Below are positions 25,273-34,267 of a stretch of DNA of 64,000 nt, piece by piece. Each line of letters starts with the position of its first letter. Positions within the stretch are counted from its first letter, which is position 1. The notes below the pieces were generated by a model. It made no database searches. It was not told the origin of the DNA and worked only from the letters and a program-made list of their open reading frames with translations. Source of the stretch: an uncultured Christensenellaceae bacterium. GTDB lineage: Bacteria > Bacillota > Clostridia > Christensenellales > Pumilibacteraceae. The translations under genes and the position numbers were made by a program. The DNA is taken from positions 1-64,000 of the forward strand of contig CAJUKR010000004.1 of the NCBI GenBank assembly GCA_910587025.1, given 5' to 3'.

Positions 25273-27080
25273 TAGTTATCCTCTTTACCGTGGAAGTATT
25301 CGTAAACGCTCAGCGCGGAGATCTTATCCATACCTGCAGTGCTCTCGAGCGCCTCGAGCGGAAGTTCCTTGATCGCTGCGAGCGAACCGTATGCTTTGAG
25401 AAGCAACTTGCTCTTTTTTTCTCCTATGCCGCGAATTTTCACAAGTTCGGTATTTATGCGTTTCATACGCGTATTACGATGATACGTTATGGCAAACCTG
25501 TGCGCCTCGTCGCGTATGCGTTGCAACAATTTGAGCGCCGCCGAATCACGGGAAAGAACGACGGGATCGGGCGAAGTCGTCGTGAAAATTTCCTCCTCTC
25601 TTTTCGCAAGTCCGACCATCGGTATATCGAAACCGGCTTCTTTCATCACCGCGTACGCCGCGTGAAGCTGACCTTTTCCGCCGTCTATGACTATAAGATC
25701 GGGAAGTTCGGAGAATTTCTCGTCCCCTTCCGCCGCCCGTGCAAGCCGCCGCGTGAGCACCTCCGCCATGCAATGAAAGTCGTCGTTGCCCTCCACCGTC
25801 TTTATCCTGTATCTTCTGTATTCGCCCGCCGCCTTGCTTCCGTCGATAAAACAAACTCCGCTCGCGACCTTATCCGTACCCGAAATATGCGAAATATCAT
25901 AGCATTCCATGCGATGAGCGCTCGGCAGATGCAGACGCTCGCAAAGCATATCGCAAGCGCCGAAAGTCTGTTCGCGCAGTCTGAGCTCTTTATCCGCCGC
26001 TTTTTCGATGCACTCGCGCGCATTCTCTTCGGCGGTCTTTATCAGATCGCGTTTCTGACCGCGTACGGGGACACGAACGTGTACCGATCCTCCGCGAAGC
26101 TCGGACAGACATTTTTCAAGCGGCTCGGTATCGAGTTCCAGATTTATATATACCTCGTTGGGCACGGGATTGTTTGCGTAATACTGCAACAAAAACGAAG
26201 CGAGCGCGTCCCCGCTTTCGCTCGCATCGGCGGATGGATAATTGCCGTTCGGAAGCAGTTTGTTGCCGCGTACCGGCATAACGGAGATCGCGCTGCGAAG
26301 TCCGTCCGTAACGTACGAAAAAAAGTCGGCGTCGCGTATATCGAGATCGGCGAGAGTGCGTTCGCTCAAGCCTTTCAGCATTCCGAGAAGACCGCGATAT
26401 TCGATCGCCCGTTCGAAGTCGAGCGACTCGGCGGCGGCGTTCATTTTCGCTTCCATTATCTTTTCCGCTTCCGCGGATCTGCCGTTCAAAAATTCGACGG
26501 CGCGGTCGACCGCAACGCGGTAAGCCCGCTCGTCCGTTCTGCCCGTGCAAGGTCCCATGCAAAGCCCGATATGCCAATCCAGACACTCGCGCGCGGCGCG
26601 CATGGAACGCGGACACGTGCGCACGCCGTATACGGTTTTTATTACGCGCACTATGGATTTTGCGGACAACCCTCCGCCGAACGGACCGAAATATTTTGCG
26701 GCGTCCTTTTTCGGATGCCGCGTGATCTCCATATTCGGGTATTTCTCGCGCAGATCGATACGTATATACGCTCCCTGCCCCTTGTCGTCTTTGAGCAGGA
26801 TATTGTACCGCGGCATGTTCTTTTTTATCAGCGTGGCTTCCAGCGTCAGCGCGTCCGCTTCGGTCAGAGTAACTATATACTCGAAATCGTCCACATTATC
26901 GACCATCGCCTGGACTTTCACGGGCTTAGGCGACGAACGGAAATACTGCGTTACTCTGCGTTTCAGAACAACCGCCTTTCCGACATAAATAATATCGCCC
27001 CGCGCGTTTTTCATGATATATACGCCGGGTTTTTCGGGCAGGTCTTTTATTTTCGGTTCTATCTTGAGCGCGTTGAACAT
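25272..27080 (-). CDS. uvrC: Excinuclease ABC subunit C
   Basis: A 602-residue nuclease that cuts both sides of a lesion in nucleotide excision repair. The GIY-YIG domain is at the N-terminus (GVYIMKNARGDIIYVGKA, residues 19-36), the UVR motif near 205-235, the RNase H-like endonuclease region near 385-500 (ECYDISHISG, VIDGGKGQL), and two helix-hairpin-helix motifs at the end. It starts one base after the polA stop, with no clear ribosome site, suggesting coupling to polA. Confidence 0.97.
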   Translation of the reverse strand: MFNALKIEPKIKDLPEKPGVYIMKNARGDIIYVGKAVVLKRRVTQYFRSSPKPVKVQAMVDNVDDFEYIVTLTEADALTLEATLIKKNMPRYNILLKDDKGQGAYIRIDLREKYPNMEITRHPKKDAAKYFGPFGGGLSAKSIVRVIKTVYGVRTCPRSMRAARECLDWHIGLCMGPCTGRTDERAYRVAVDRAVEFLNGRSAEAEKIMEAKMNAAAESLDFERAIEYRGLLGMLKGLSERTLADLDIRDADFFSYVTDGLRSAISVMPVRGNKLLPNGNYPSADASESGDALASFLLQYYANNPVPNEVYINLELDTEPLEKCLSELRGGSVHVRVPVRGQKRDLIKTAEENARECIEKAADKELRLREQTFGACDMLCERLHLPSAHRMECYDISHISGTDKVASGVCFIDGSKAAGEYRRYRIKTVEGNDDFHCMAEVLTRRLARAAEGDEKFSELPDLIVIDGGKGQLHAAYAVMKEAGFDIPMVGLAKREEEIFTTTSPDPVVLSRDSAALKLLQRIRDEAHRFAITYHRNTRMKRINTELVKIRGIGEKKSKLLLKAYGSLAAIKELPLEALESTAGMDKISALSVYEYFHGKEDN

Positions 27081-27081
27081 C

Positions 27082-29646
27082 TTATTTGCAATCGAGCCAG
27101 CTCCTGCCCGCCTTGATCTCCACTACGAGCGGAACGCGGAGCGTAACTGCCGTTTCCATTTCGCGGCGAAGTATTGCAGTGACCTCATCCACTTCGTCCT
27201 GCGGCGCGTCCACGATAAGTTCGTCGTGCACCTGAAGTATAAGTTTCGACTTCATACCCGTAAGTGCGGCGTCCACCTTGAGCATTGCCGCTTTGATTAT
27301 GTCCGCGGCGGTGGACTGAAGAGGCATATTCATTGCCGCGCGCTCGCCGAAACCGCGCTGTTGGTAATTACTCGAATTGAGCTCGGGAATACTGCGACGT
27401 CGACCGAAAAGGCTCTCGGCGTAACCGAGTTTGCGTGCTTCTTCGACAACGCCGGAAAGATACGATTTCACGCCCGGGAAACGTTCGAAATATTTTTCGA
27501 TATACGCTTTGGCTTCTTTGGGCGGAATATCCAGTCTTTCCGAAAGCCCGAACGCACTCATACCGTAAATTATACCGAAGTTGACGGTTTTCGCCGTCCT
27601 GCGTTCCCGCTCGGTCGGATTATCCGTACCGAACAGCTCGCGGGCGACCGAGGTGTGAACGTCCTCGCCCGCATTGAACGCGCGTATAAGATTTTCGTCG
27701 CCGGACAAATGCGCCATAACGCGAAGTTCGATCTGCGAATAGTCCGCGGAAACGAGCTTATTGCCGCCGCGCGCAACGAACATTCCGCGAAGTATCCTTC
27801 CTTCGTCCTCGCGCACGGGAATATTCTGCAAGTTCGGTTCGGACGACGAAAGCCGACCCGTAGTCGTCTGCGTCTGATTGAATTCGGTATGCACGACGCC
27901 GTCCGCGCCCGCGAGTTTTCCCAATCCGTCCAGATACGTCGAGTTGAGTTTTGCGATATATCTGTATTTGATGATTACGGGTACGATGCGGTGTTCGTCC
28001 TTTATGTGCGCGAGTATATCCGCCGAAGTGGACTTTATGCCGCGCGCCGTCATACCCGCGCGCTTTGGATAAGGCAAACCGAGATCGTCGAAAAGCACGA
28101 CCGAAAGCTGTTTGGGCGAGTTGATATTGAAGTTCTTGCCCGCTATAAGACATATCTCGTCCGCGCACGCTTTTTCGTCGCGGTCGAACTGCGTTTTGAG
28201 TTCTTTGAGTTTCGCAAGATCGATCTGAAACCCGATCTTTTCCATACGGTACAATACTTCAACCAACGGAAGTTCGAGGTCGCGGTAAAGCGCGGTCATA
28301 TTAAGCTCGTCCAGCCGCGAAAGAACGTCTTTCCCACCGCGCATCAATGCCGCCGCACCCTCCGACGAAGTAAGACCGAGCGACTCCGCATAACCTCCCG
28401 CAGTCGATGTCTTGAACTGACTTCCGGAAAGGTATTCCATAAGAGCGACGTCATCGTATCCCTCGAGCCCGACTCCGAATCCGGACAGATATTTCATATC
28501 CTTTTTTGCGTCGTAAACATACTTCCTGACGGAAGGATCGGACAAAAACGGAGCGATCTCTTTTACTATCTCGGCGTCGGTCGGATATCCGTCCAAAAGA
28601 CTTTCGCGCACGGGAAGATTATACTGCGTCGTACCGTCCGTCGACACCGAAACGACCGAACCGAACGTAACGGCAAACTCTTTTATGTCTTTCAGCGCAA
28701 CCGCAAGCTGACTTGCCGATGTGAGCGTAATTACATCGATGGGTATATACACGGGCTTTTCGGCTTCTTCGGGAGCGGAACGCGATGTGAAAAGATCCTT
28801 TTTTCTCGCCAGCGACTTAAAATCCATACTCTCGAAAAACGAGTGCACTTTCGGCGAGAACGGAAAGGAATACGTCATATCCCGCAAGCCGTACTTTATA
28901 TCGCAATCGGTCTTTATCGTAGCGAGCCTATACGACAGATCGCACATATCTTTGCCGTTTTCGAGCTTACTCCCGAGCGAACCGGTTATTTCATCCAGAT
29001 GCGCGTATATGTTTTCGACCGATCCGTACTTTTTCAGCAGTTCGGTAGCCCGCTTGTCGCCGATACCGCCGATCCCCGGAATATTGTCGGACGAGTCGCC
29101 CGCAAGCGATTTGTAATCTATTATCTGCGAAGGCGAAAGTCCCATTGTCTCGACAAGACTTTCTCTCGTCATGACCTCGACTTCGGAAATGCCCTTGCGC
29201 GTAAACAGCACGCTCGTGGAATCGTCTATGAGCTGAAAGCTGTCGCGATCGCCCGTCAGGATCAAAGTTTTCGTTTCGTGCGCTTTGGCGATCGTGCCGA
29301 TAATATCGTCGGCTTCTATACCTTTCCGACTTATATGGCAGATATTCATAAGATCGAGCATCTCTTTCAGAACGGGCATCTGAGCCGCAAGATCGTCGGG
29401 CATACCCCGCCGCGTCGCCTTATATCCGTCATACATCTTATGTCTGAACGTCGGAGCATGCTCGTCGAACGCCACCGCGATATATTTCGGGCGGTATTCC
29501 GTTATCATGCGTACGAGTATATTGGCGAAGCCGTACACCGCTCCCGACGGACTGCCGTCCTTTGCCGTAAGCAGAGGAAGCGCGAAATACGCACGGTTTA
29601 TCAGGCTGTTGCCGTCGATCAAAATCAGCTGCTCTTTGAGTTCCAT
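27082..29646 (-). CDS. polA: DNA polymerase I
   Basis: An 854-residue repair polymerase. The 5'-3' exonuclease domain (about 1-270, LILIDGNSLINRAYFA, then GDRDSFQLI) and the A-family polymerase domain (about 440-854, DYSQIELRVMAH and HDELI) are complete. The middle 3'-5' exonuclease region lacks the acidic DxE motif, so proofreading is probably absent, as in many Bacillota. I placed the start at 29646, where MELKEQLILIDGN begins. A perfect promoter ends only six bases before this ATG and there is no ribosome site, so the message appears leaderless. Confidence 0.96.
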   Translation of the reverse strand: MELKEQLILIDGNSLINRAYFALPLLTAKDGSPSGAVYGFANILVRMITEYRPKYIAVAFDEHAPTFRHKMYDGYKATRRGMPDDLAAQMPVLKEMLDLMNICHISRKGIEADDIIGTIAKAHETKTLILTGDRDSFQLIDDSTSVLFTRKGISEVEVMTRESLVETMGLSPSQIIDYKSLAGDSSDNIPGIGGIGDKRATELLKKYGSVENIYAHLDEITGSLGSKLENGKDMCDLSYRLATIKTDCDIKYGLRDMTYSFPFSPKVHSFFESMDFKSLARKKDLFTSRSAPEEAEKPVYIPIDVITLTSASQLAVALKDIKEFAVTFGSVVSVSTDGTTQYNLPVRESLLDGYPTDAEIVKEIAPFLSDPSVRKYVYDAKKDMKYLSGFGVGLEGYDDVALMEYLSGSQFKTSTAGGYAESLGLTSSEGAAALMRGGKDVLSRLDELNMTALYRDLELPLVEVLYRMEKIGFQIDLAKLKELKTQFDRDEKACADEICLIAGKNFNINSPKQLSVVLFDDLGLPYPKRAGMTARGIKSTSADILAHIKDEHRIVPVIIKYRYIAKLNSTYLDGLGKLAGADGVVHTEFNQTQTTTGRLSSSEPNLQNIPVREDEGRILRGMFVARGGNKLVSADYSQIELRVMAHLSGDENLIRAFNAGEDVHTSVARELFGTDNPTERERRTAKTVNFGIIYGMSAFGLSERLDIPPKEAKAYIEKYFERFPGVKSYLSGVVEEARKLGYAESLFGRRRSIPELNSSNYQQRGFGERAAMNMPLQSTAADIIKAAMLKVDAALTGMKSKLILQVHDELIVDAPQDEVDEVTAILRREMETAVTLRVPLVVEIKAGRSWLDCK

Positions 29647-29652
29647 GCATAT

Positions 29653-29681
29653 ATTATACCCGCACCGCGAAAAAAAGTCAA
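29653..29681 (-). promoter_or_regulatory. Promoter of polA, predicted leaderless
   Basis: TTGACT (29676-29681) and TATAAT (29653-29658) are 17 bases apart, and the polA ATG begins at 29646, where transcription should start. Confidence 0.82.
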
Positions 29682-29777
29682 GGTAATAAGGAAACGCGAC
29701 CCGCTCGTCTTTGCGGATCGCGTACGGAAATATTCCGGATCTCAATCGAGATTACGAAAACGCCTCGGGACAGCCCG

Positions 29778-29960
29778 TTATTTCGTACTTTCGTTTTTAT
29801 CCCCGATAGGTTTTTTCTTCGCGGCGCAACCCTTGCACGACGCGCAGTCGCAACCCGAGCAACCGCCTTTGCCTTTGACCTTACGCCATATGACGACGCC
29901 GAGCACAGCCGCGACTATTCCGACCGCGACGCTTATTATTACGATTTCTATGACACCCAT
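29778..29960 (-). CDS. FeoB-associated Cys-rich membrane protein
   Basis: A 60-residue protein with one membrane helix (residues 4-26) and then CSGCDCASCKGC (about 34-45), the hallmark of the small protein found with FeoB in Clostridia. It probably assists ferrous iron import or delivery. GGAG lies 8 bases before the ATG, and it follows feoB by 15 bases. Confidence 0.88.
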   Translation of the reverse strand: MGVIEIVIISVAVGIVAAVLGVVIWRKVKGKGGCSGCDCASCKGCAAKKKPIGDKNESTK

Positions 29961-29975
29961 TACGATCTCTCCGAT

Positions 29976-32252
29976 TTAAGCAGATTTGATTTCTTTGTTA
30001 AGCGGATTCTTTTTGTTCCAGATCACGACCGCAGTCGCCGCGGCGGCGAGAACGAGAAGCCATATCGCGATCGGCCAAACGAACTGTCCGACGGTGTAGA
30101 TCATCGCCGACACCGAACAGCTCGTGATCGCCCAGAACAGCAACGTCCATCCGAACTTGCCTTTCGGAAGCTCGCCGCGGGCGGTGGCAACCGCCGCAAA
30201 GCAAGGTATCGTAAGCATATTGAACAGAATGAACGCTATACATCCCGCACCGCTTACGCCCGTCGCGCCGATGAGCGCTTCCACGGCGTCCACGCCCTCG
30301 AGCGCTTCGTCGAGAGCAAAGCCCGAAACGACCGAAGCCGCGAGCGTCCCGAACGTCGCAATGACGTTCTCTTTCGCGATCAGTCCCGTGATCGCCGCGA
30401 CGGCGAACACCCAACCCGCGGAATTAAGTTGAGCGCCGAAGCCCATCGGCGTAAACAACGGCTGAATGAGCATGCCTATCGAAGCGAGTATGCTTCCATC
30501 CATGACCTCATCCGAAAGAAACGTCCAGTTCCACGAAAAATGCGAAAGGAACCATATAATTATCGTGGACGCAAGAATGACGGTAAACGCTTTCTTTATA
30601 AAATGCTTACACTTATCCCAAAGATGGAGCATCGTGGATTTGAACCCCGGCATACGGTAGTTCGGAAGCTCCATTATGAACGGCGTAAGTTCGCCGCGAA
30701 GCGTGGTACTGCGCATGGCTATTATCGCGACAAAAGCCGTGATCATACCGGCAAGATACATAAGGAACGTTATCAGCCCCGCGTCGCCCACTCCGAACGC
30801 GCCGATCATTCCGCCCGCCATTGCCGTCAGAATGGGCAATTTCGCGCCGCACGAAAAGAACGGTATGACGCGCACCGTCGAAGTGCGTTCTTTGGCGTCT
30901 GCCAACGTACGCGTATTTATCATGGCGGGAATCGAACAACCGAAGCCCATGATCATTGGCATGAACGCCCTGCCCGAAAGACCGAGCCGACGGAAGATAC
31001 GATCGAGAATGAACGCTACGCGCGCCATATAACCGCTGTCCTCAAGAATCGAGAAAAAGAGGAAAAGCACGAGTATCTGCGGCAAAAAGGACAGCACTGC
31101 GAACAGTCCGCCGAGAACTCCGTCGCCTACGAATCCGACAGCCCATTCCGCCGCGCCCGCCGCTTCGAGCCCGCCAGAAACTCCGCCTTGCACCGCGCCT
31201 GTTATGCCGTTCAACAGATTCGCGAGCATAACGCCGGGCGACATGATGCCCGCCGACGAGCCGAACAGCCCTTCGAAATATGCGTTGCCCTCGAAGCAGA
31301 CCCACTCCGCGCCCCAAGCCCGACCGAGCAGCCCCATAGCGCCGAGGAATAAAAAGTCCTCGGAAAACGTAATATGGAAGATGACGAACAGTATCGCCGC
31401 AAAGATGGGAATACCCGCCCACTTATTCGTAAGCACACGGTCTATCTTCTCCGATCTCGTCAGCGTATTACCCGTTTCCTTTCTGTAAAGCGCGGGCGAA
31501 AAATGTTTTGTTATATAGTCGTAACGCGCGTTCGCGACCAATGCTTCGATATCGTTTCCGAACAGCGGATCGTCGAATTCGGAAAGCAGCTTATCCGCGT
31601 ACGACGCGCTCTTTTTGTGTACGCTGCGTTCTACGCTGTCGCCTTCGAGCAATTTTATGGCATGGAACACAGGCGATTGAGTTTCGTCGTTCATGCGGTC
31701 GGCAACCTGCGACACCGCGTCCGAAATGCTCGTTCCCGCAAGCACGCTTATACCCTTTCTCGGACGTCCCGCCGCCGCGACCGCCCTGTTTATCAGATCT
31801 TTTATGCCGTAACCGGTAAATGCGGAAATCCTCACGACGGGAACGCCTATACGCTCCTCGAGCAACTTCGAGTCTATTCTGTCCCCGCGTTTGTCGAGTT
31901 CGTCCGTCATATTGAGTGCGACTACTATGGGAACGTCCATTTCCAAAAACTGCGTCGTAAGATAAAGGTTACGTTCGAGGTTGGTGGAATCGACGATATT
32001 TATGACGCAATCCGGTTTGCTGTCGAGTATGTAATTCCGCGCGATGACTTCTTCGGGCGTGTACGGAGAAAGCGAATATATACCCGGAAGATCCACGACG
32101 GTAACCGGTTTATCGCCCTTTTTGCAAACGCCTTCCCGTTTGTCAACGGTCACGCCGGGCCAGTTCCCCACATGCGCCGTCGCGCCCGTAAGCGCATTGA
32201 ACAGAGTTGTTTTTCCGCAATTCGGATTGCCCGCAAGCGCAATGGTGATCAT
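29976..32252 (-). CDS. feoB: Ferrous iron transporter FeoB
   Basis: A 758-residue inner-membrane Fe2+ importer. The cytosolic G domain has GNPNCGKTTLFN (8-19), DLPGIYS (55-61) and a NMTD motif near 118; a helical insertion follows; the membrane part has two Gate repeats with FFSCGAKLP near 470 carrying a conserved Cys, and roughly ten helices. It overlaps the feoA stop by four bases (ATGA). Confidence 0.97.
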   Translation of the reverse strand: MITIALAGNPNCGKTTLFNALTGATAHVGNWPGVTVDKREGVCKKGDKPVTVVDLPGIYSLSPYTPEEVIARNYILDSKPDCVINIVDSTNLERNLYLTTQFLEMDVPIVVALNMTDELDKRGDRIDSKLLEERIGVPVVRISAFTGYGIKDLINRAVAAAGRPRKGISVLAGTSISDAVSQVADRMNDETQSPVFHAIKLLEGDSVERSVHKKSASYADKLLSEFDDPLFGNDIEALVANARYDYITKHFSPALYRKETGNTLTRSEKIDRVLTNKWAGIPIFAAILFVIFHITFSEDFLFLGAMGLLGRAWGAEWVCFEGNAYFEGLFGSSAGIMSPGVMLANLLNGITGAVQGGVSGGLEAAGAAEWAVGFVGDGVLGGLFAVLSFLPQILVLFLFFSILEDSGYMARVAFILDRIFRRLGLSGRAFMPMIMGFGCSIPAMINTRTLADAKERTSTVRVIPFFSCGAKLPILTAMAGGMIGAFGVGDAGLITFLMYLAGMITAFVAIIAMRSTTLRGELTPFIMELPNYRMPGFKSTMLHLWDKCKHFIKKAFTVILASTIIIWFLSHFSWNWTFLSDEVMDGSILASIGMLIQPLFTPMGFGAQLNSAGWVFAVAAITGLIAKENVIATFGTLAASVVSGFALDEALEGVDAVEALIGATGVSGAGCIAFILFNMLTIPCFAAVATARGELPKGKFGWTLLFWAITSCSVSAMIYTVGQFVWPIAIWLLVLAAAATAVVIWNKKNPLNKEIKSA

Positions 32253-32488
32253 TTATTCACCTCCACGTCCACGCAGTCCGCTTCGTTTTTCCTGAGCGAC
32301 AACTCATAACCGCGCAGGGTGATCTCGATCGGATCGCCGAGCGGCGCGCGTTTTTTGAACTTAACGGGCGCGCTCTTCGTAACACCCATATCGAGCAAAC
32401 GTTTGCGCAACCACCCCTCGCCGTGAGTATCGACAATGATACCGCTTTCCCCCACGCCGAGCTCGCTCAACTTCTTTATGTCAGACAT
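32249..32488 (-). CDS. feoA: Ferrous iron transport accessory protein FeoA
   Basis: A 79-residue SH3-like protein that regulates FeoB. Typical segments are LSELGVGESGIIVD (residues 6-19), LRKRLLDMGVTKSAPV (about 25-40) and the end ITLRGYELSLRKNEAD. The ATG at 32488 has AGGAG 5 bases before it; an upstream in-frame codon would add 20 basic residues not seen in FeoA. Confidence 0.93.
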   Translation of the reverse strand: MSDIKKLSELGVGESGIIVDTHGEGWLRKRLLDMGVTKSAPVKFKKRAPLGDPIEITLRGYELSLRKNEADCVDVEVNK

Positions 32489-32550
32489 TTTTGCTCCTTT
32501 ACCTTGACCGAATAATTTTCTTATCTTGCTCAATTTTCGAAACCTCACTC

Positions 32551-32599
32551 ATTATACATATTTATATGAGCGTTGTCAAGAAAAATTAACCTTAGTTAA
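32551..32599 (-). promoter_or_regulatory. feo promoter with adjoining iron-box-like palindrome
   Basis: TTGACA (32574-32579) and TATAAT (32551-32556) are 17 bases apart. Seven bases upstream of the -35 lies TTAACCTTAGTTAA (32586-32599), an imperfect inverted repeat resembling DtxR/MntR-family operators. A DtxR-type regulator is encoded next door, so metal-controlled transcription of feoAB is likely. Confidence 0.75.
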
Positions 32600-32609
32600 T
32601 AAATTTTCG

Positions 32610-32645
32610 AAAAAATTTTTCCATCCTTTCTTCGGGACGGAAAAA
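32610..32645 (-). terminator. Terminator after the DtxR-family gene
   Basis: On the minus strand TTTTTCCGTCC pairs with GGATGGAAAAA, followed by a T-rich stretch. It separates the regulator from the feo promoter. Confidence 0.75.
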
Positions 32646-32647
32646 CA

Positions 32648-33007
32648 TTATTTTCCTATGAATTTTTTTATTGCGATATATGTTTCTTCACCGATAACGT
32701 GTTCTATCCTGCATGCGTCGTCTTCCGCGTTCTTTTCGTCGACGCCGAGCCTGAGAAGAAACTCGCGAATGTCGCGATGTCTGTCGTATACTCCCGCCGC
32801 GCGCTCCGAGCCGCGCTCGGTAAGATAAATATGCATGCCTTCCATACGTATATAACCGAGCTCGCACATACGCTTGACCGCTTTGGTGACGGCGGGCTGA
32901 GAAACGCCGAGTCTCCGCGCGACTTCCGCGCGGTGTACGTCTCCGCCGCTTTCGGCAAGGATATGTATTGCTTCGAGATAATCCTCGATCGACTCATCGT
33001 TTTTCAT
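32648..33007 (-). CDS. DtxR-family metal-dependent transcriptional repressor
   Basis: A 119-residue regulator of the MntR/IdeR type. The winged helix (about residues 7-62) contains HRAEVARRLGVSQPAVTKAVKRM, followed by the dimerisation and metal-binding segment (EHVIGEE near 107). It lacks the SH3-like third domain. I chose the ATG at 33007, preceded by AGGAG, because the family begins MKNDESIEDYLEAI; a longer frame would run into the neighbouring gene. Position beside feoAB suggests it senses Fe2+, but Mn2+ cannot be excluded. Confidence 0.9.
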   Translation of the reverse strand: MKNDESIEDYLEAIHILAESGGDVHRAEVARRLGVSQPAVTKAVKRMCELGYIRMEGMHIYLTERGSERAAGVYDRHRDIREFLLRLGVDEKNAEDDACRIEHVIGEETYIAIKKFIGK

Positions 33008-33056
33008 GAACGTGATTCTCCTGTGTGAATTTCCGCGACGTAACCGAAACGCGCTT

Positions 33057-34091
33057 TTATATGCACTTATCCGCAATGTCGAACAACAACCGCTCGGTAT
33101 CTTCCCATCCGATACAGGGATCGGTAATCGATTTTCCGTATACATGATCGGCGCATATATTCTGCCGACCTTCTACGAGATAGCTTTCTATCATCAATCC
33201 TTTTACAAGCGTTTTCAACCCGGGATTATACGAACGCGAGTGCATAACCTCGCTTGCGATACGGAGCTGTTCTTTATACCGTTTGTCCGAATTGGAATGA
33301 TTGCAGTCGATCACCGCAGCGGGATTTTTCAGATCCATTTTTCCGTACATATCGAGAAGCCGTACGAGATCCTCGTAATGATAGTTCGGTATACACGTGC
33401 CGTATTTGTCTACGCCGCCGCGAAGTATAACATGCGCCAGATCGTTGCCGTCCGTCGTTACGTCGGCGGTACGGTAAATAAAATTATGCGATTTCTGAGC
33501 GGCAAATACCGAATTGAGCATGACCGTGAAATCGCCGCTCGTGGGATTCTTCATACCGACGGGAATATCCATTCCGCTTGCGGTAAGACGATGCTGTTGG
33601 TTCTCCACGCTCCGCGCGCCGACGGCTTCGTACGACAGAAGATCGTCGAGATAAGAACGGTTTTCGGGATAAAGCATTTCGTCCGCGCCCGTAAGTCCGC
33701 TTTCGGCAATGACGCGCAAATGCAGACGGCGGATCGCAGCAATACCTTCGCGCAAATTCGGCGCCTTATCGGGGTCGGGCTGATGAAGCATGCCCTTATA
33801 TCCCTCGCCCGTCGTGCGCGGCTTGTTCGTATATATGCGCGGAATGACGATAAGTCTGTCCTTTACTTTTTCCGCAAGTCCCGCCAGACGGGACGCGTAC
33901 TCGCATACGGAATCCTCGCTGTCGGCAGAGCACGGACCGACTATGACTACGAACTTGTCGGACTTGCCCGTAAATACATCGCGTATTTCCGCATCGCGCG
34001 CTGCTTTGATTTTCGCCGCGGCGGGCGATACGGGATATTCTTTTTTAAGTTCGTTCGGTTCGGGCAGAGCGCCGTTTATTATCATTCCCAT
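33057..34091 (-). CDS. 3-deoxy-7-phosphoheptulonate (DAHP) synthase, type I
   Basis: A 344-residue enzyme that condenses phosphoenolpyruvate with erythrose 4-phosphate in the first step of aromatic amino acid synthesis. Signature stretches are VIVGPCSADSEDSV (about 48-61), PRIYTNKPRTTGEGYKG (about 84-100), GARSVENQQHR and the metal-binding DCNHSNSDKR (about 262-271). It belongs to the AroF/G/H type, whose members are feedback-inhibited by an aromatic amino acid; which one cannot be read here. It is transcribed alone from a nearby promoter. Confidence 0.96.
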   Translation of the reverse strand: MGMIINGALPEPNELKKEYPVSPAAAKIKAARDAEIRDVFTGKSDKFVVIVGPCSADSEDSVCEYASRLAGLAEKVKDRLIVIPRIYTNKPRTTGEGYKGMLHQPDPDKAPNLREGIAAIRRLHLRVIAESGLTGADEMLYPENRSYLDDLLSYEAVGARSVENQQHRLTASGMDIPVGMKNPTSGDFTVMLNSVFAAQKSHNFIYRTADVTTDGNDLAHVILRGGVDKYGTCIPNYHYEDLVRLLDMYGKMDLKNPAAVIDCNHSNSDKRYKEQLRIASEVMHSRSYNPGLKTLVKGLMIESYLVEGRQNICADHVYGKSITDPCIGWEDTERLLFDIADKCI

Positions 34092-34130
34092 TTTTATGTC
34101 AACTCCAAAAACATTCGTGTCGTATGGTTT

Positions 34131-34160
34131 AGTCTAACCTTTTTGCGCCGCCGAAGTCAA
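34131..34160 (-). promoter_or_regulatory. Promoter of the DAHP synthase gene
   Basis: TTGACT (34155-34160) and TAGACT (34131-34136) are 18 bases apart. No T-box or trp-type leader is present in the 40-base gap to the start codon. Confidence 0.65.
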
Positions 34161-34239
34161 GTAAAAAACCTAATGAAATTTTAATTTTCGCATTGTCCTT
34201 TCCCACGGTCATCGACTTGCTAAATCCGCACGAATGTAG

Positions 34240-34245
34240 TATACT
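34240..34245 (+). promoter_or_regulatory. Promoter of the helicase gene (-10 box)
   Basis: TATACT stands 17 bases after TTGCTA (34217-34222), and GGAG with the start codon follows within 25 bases. Confidence 0.65.
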
Positions 34246-34267
34246 GATTGAGCGCGGAGAAAGAGCA

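Noticed and set aside
29676..29745. An upstream in-frame start for polA
   Set aside because: It would place the coding region across the -35 and -10 boxes and add 33 residues absent from the family.
27013..29979. A 988-codon open frame antisense to polA
   Set aside because: It is the shadow of a long, clearly real gene; its protein is Arg/His-rich low-complexity without domains, a known effect of this codon usage.
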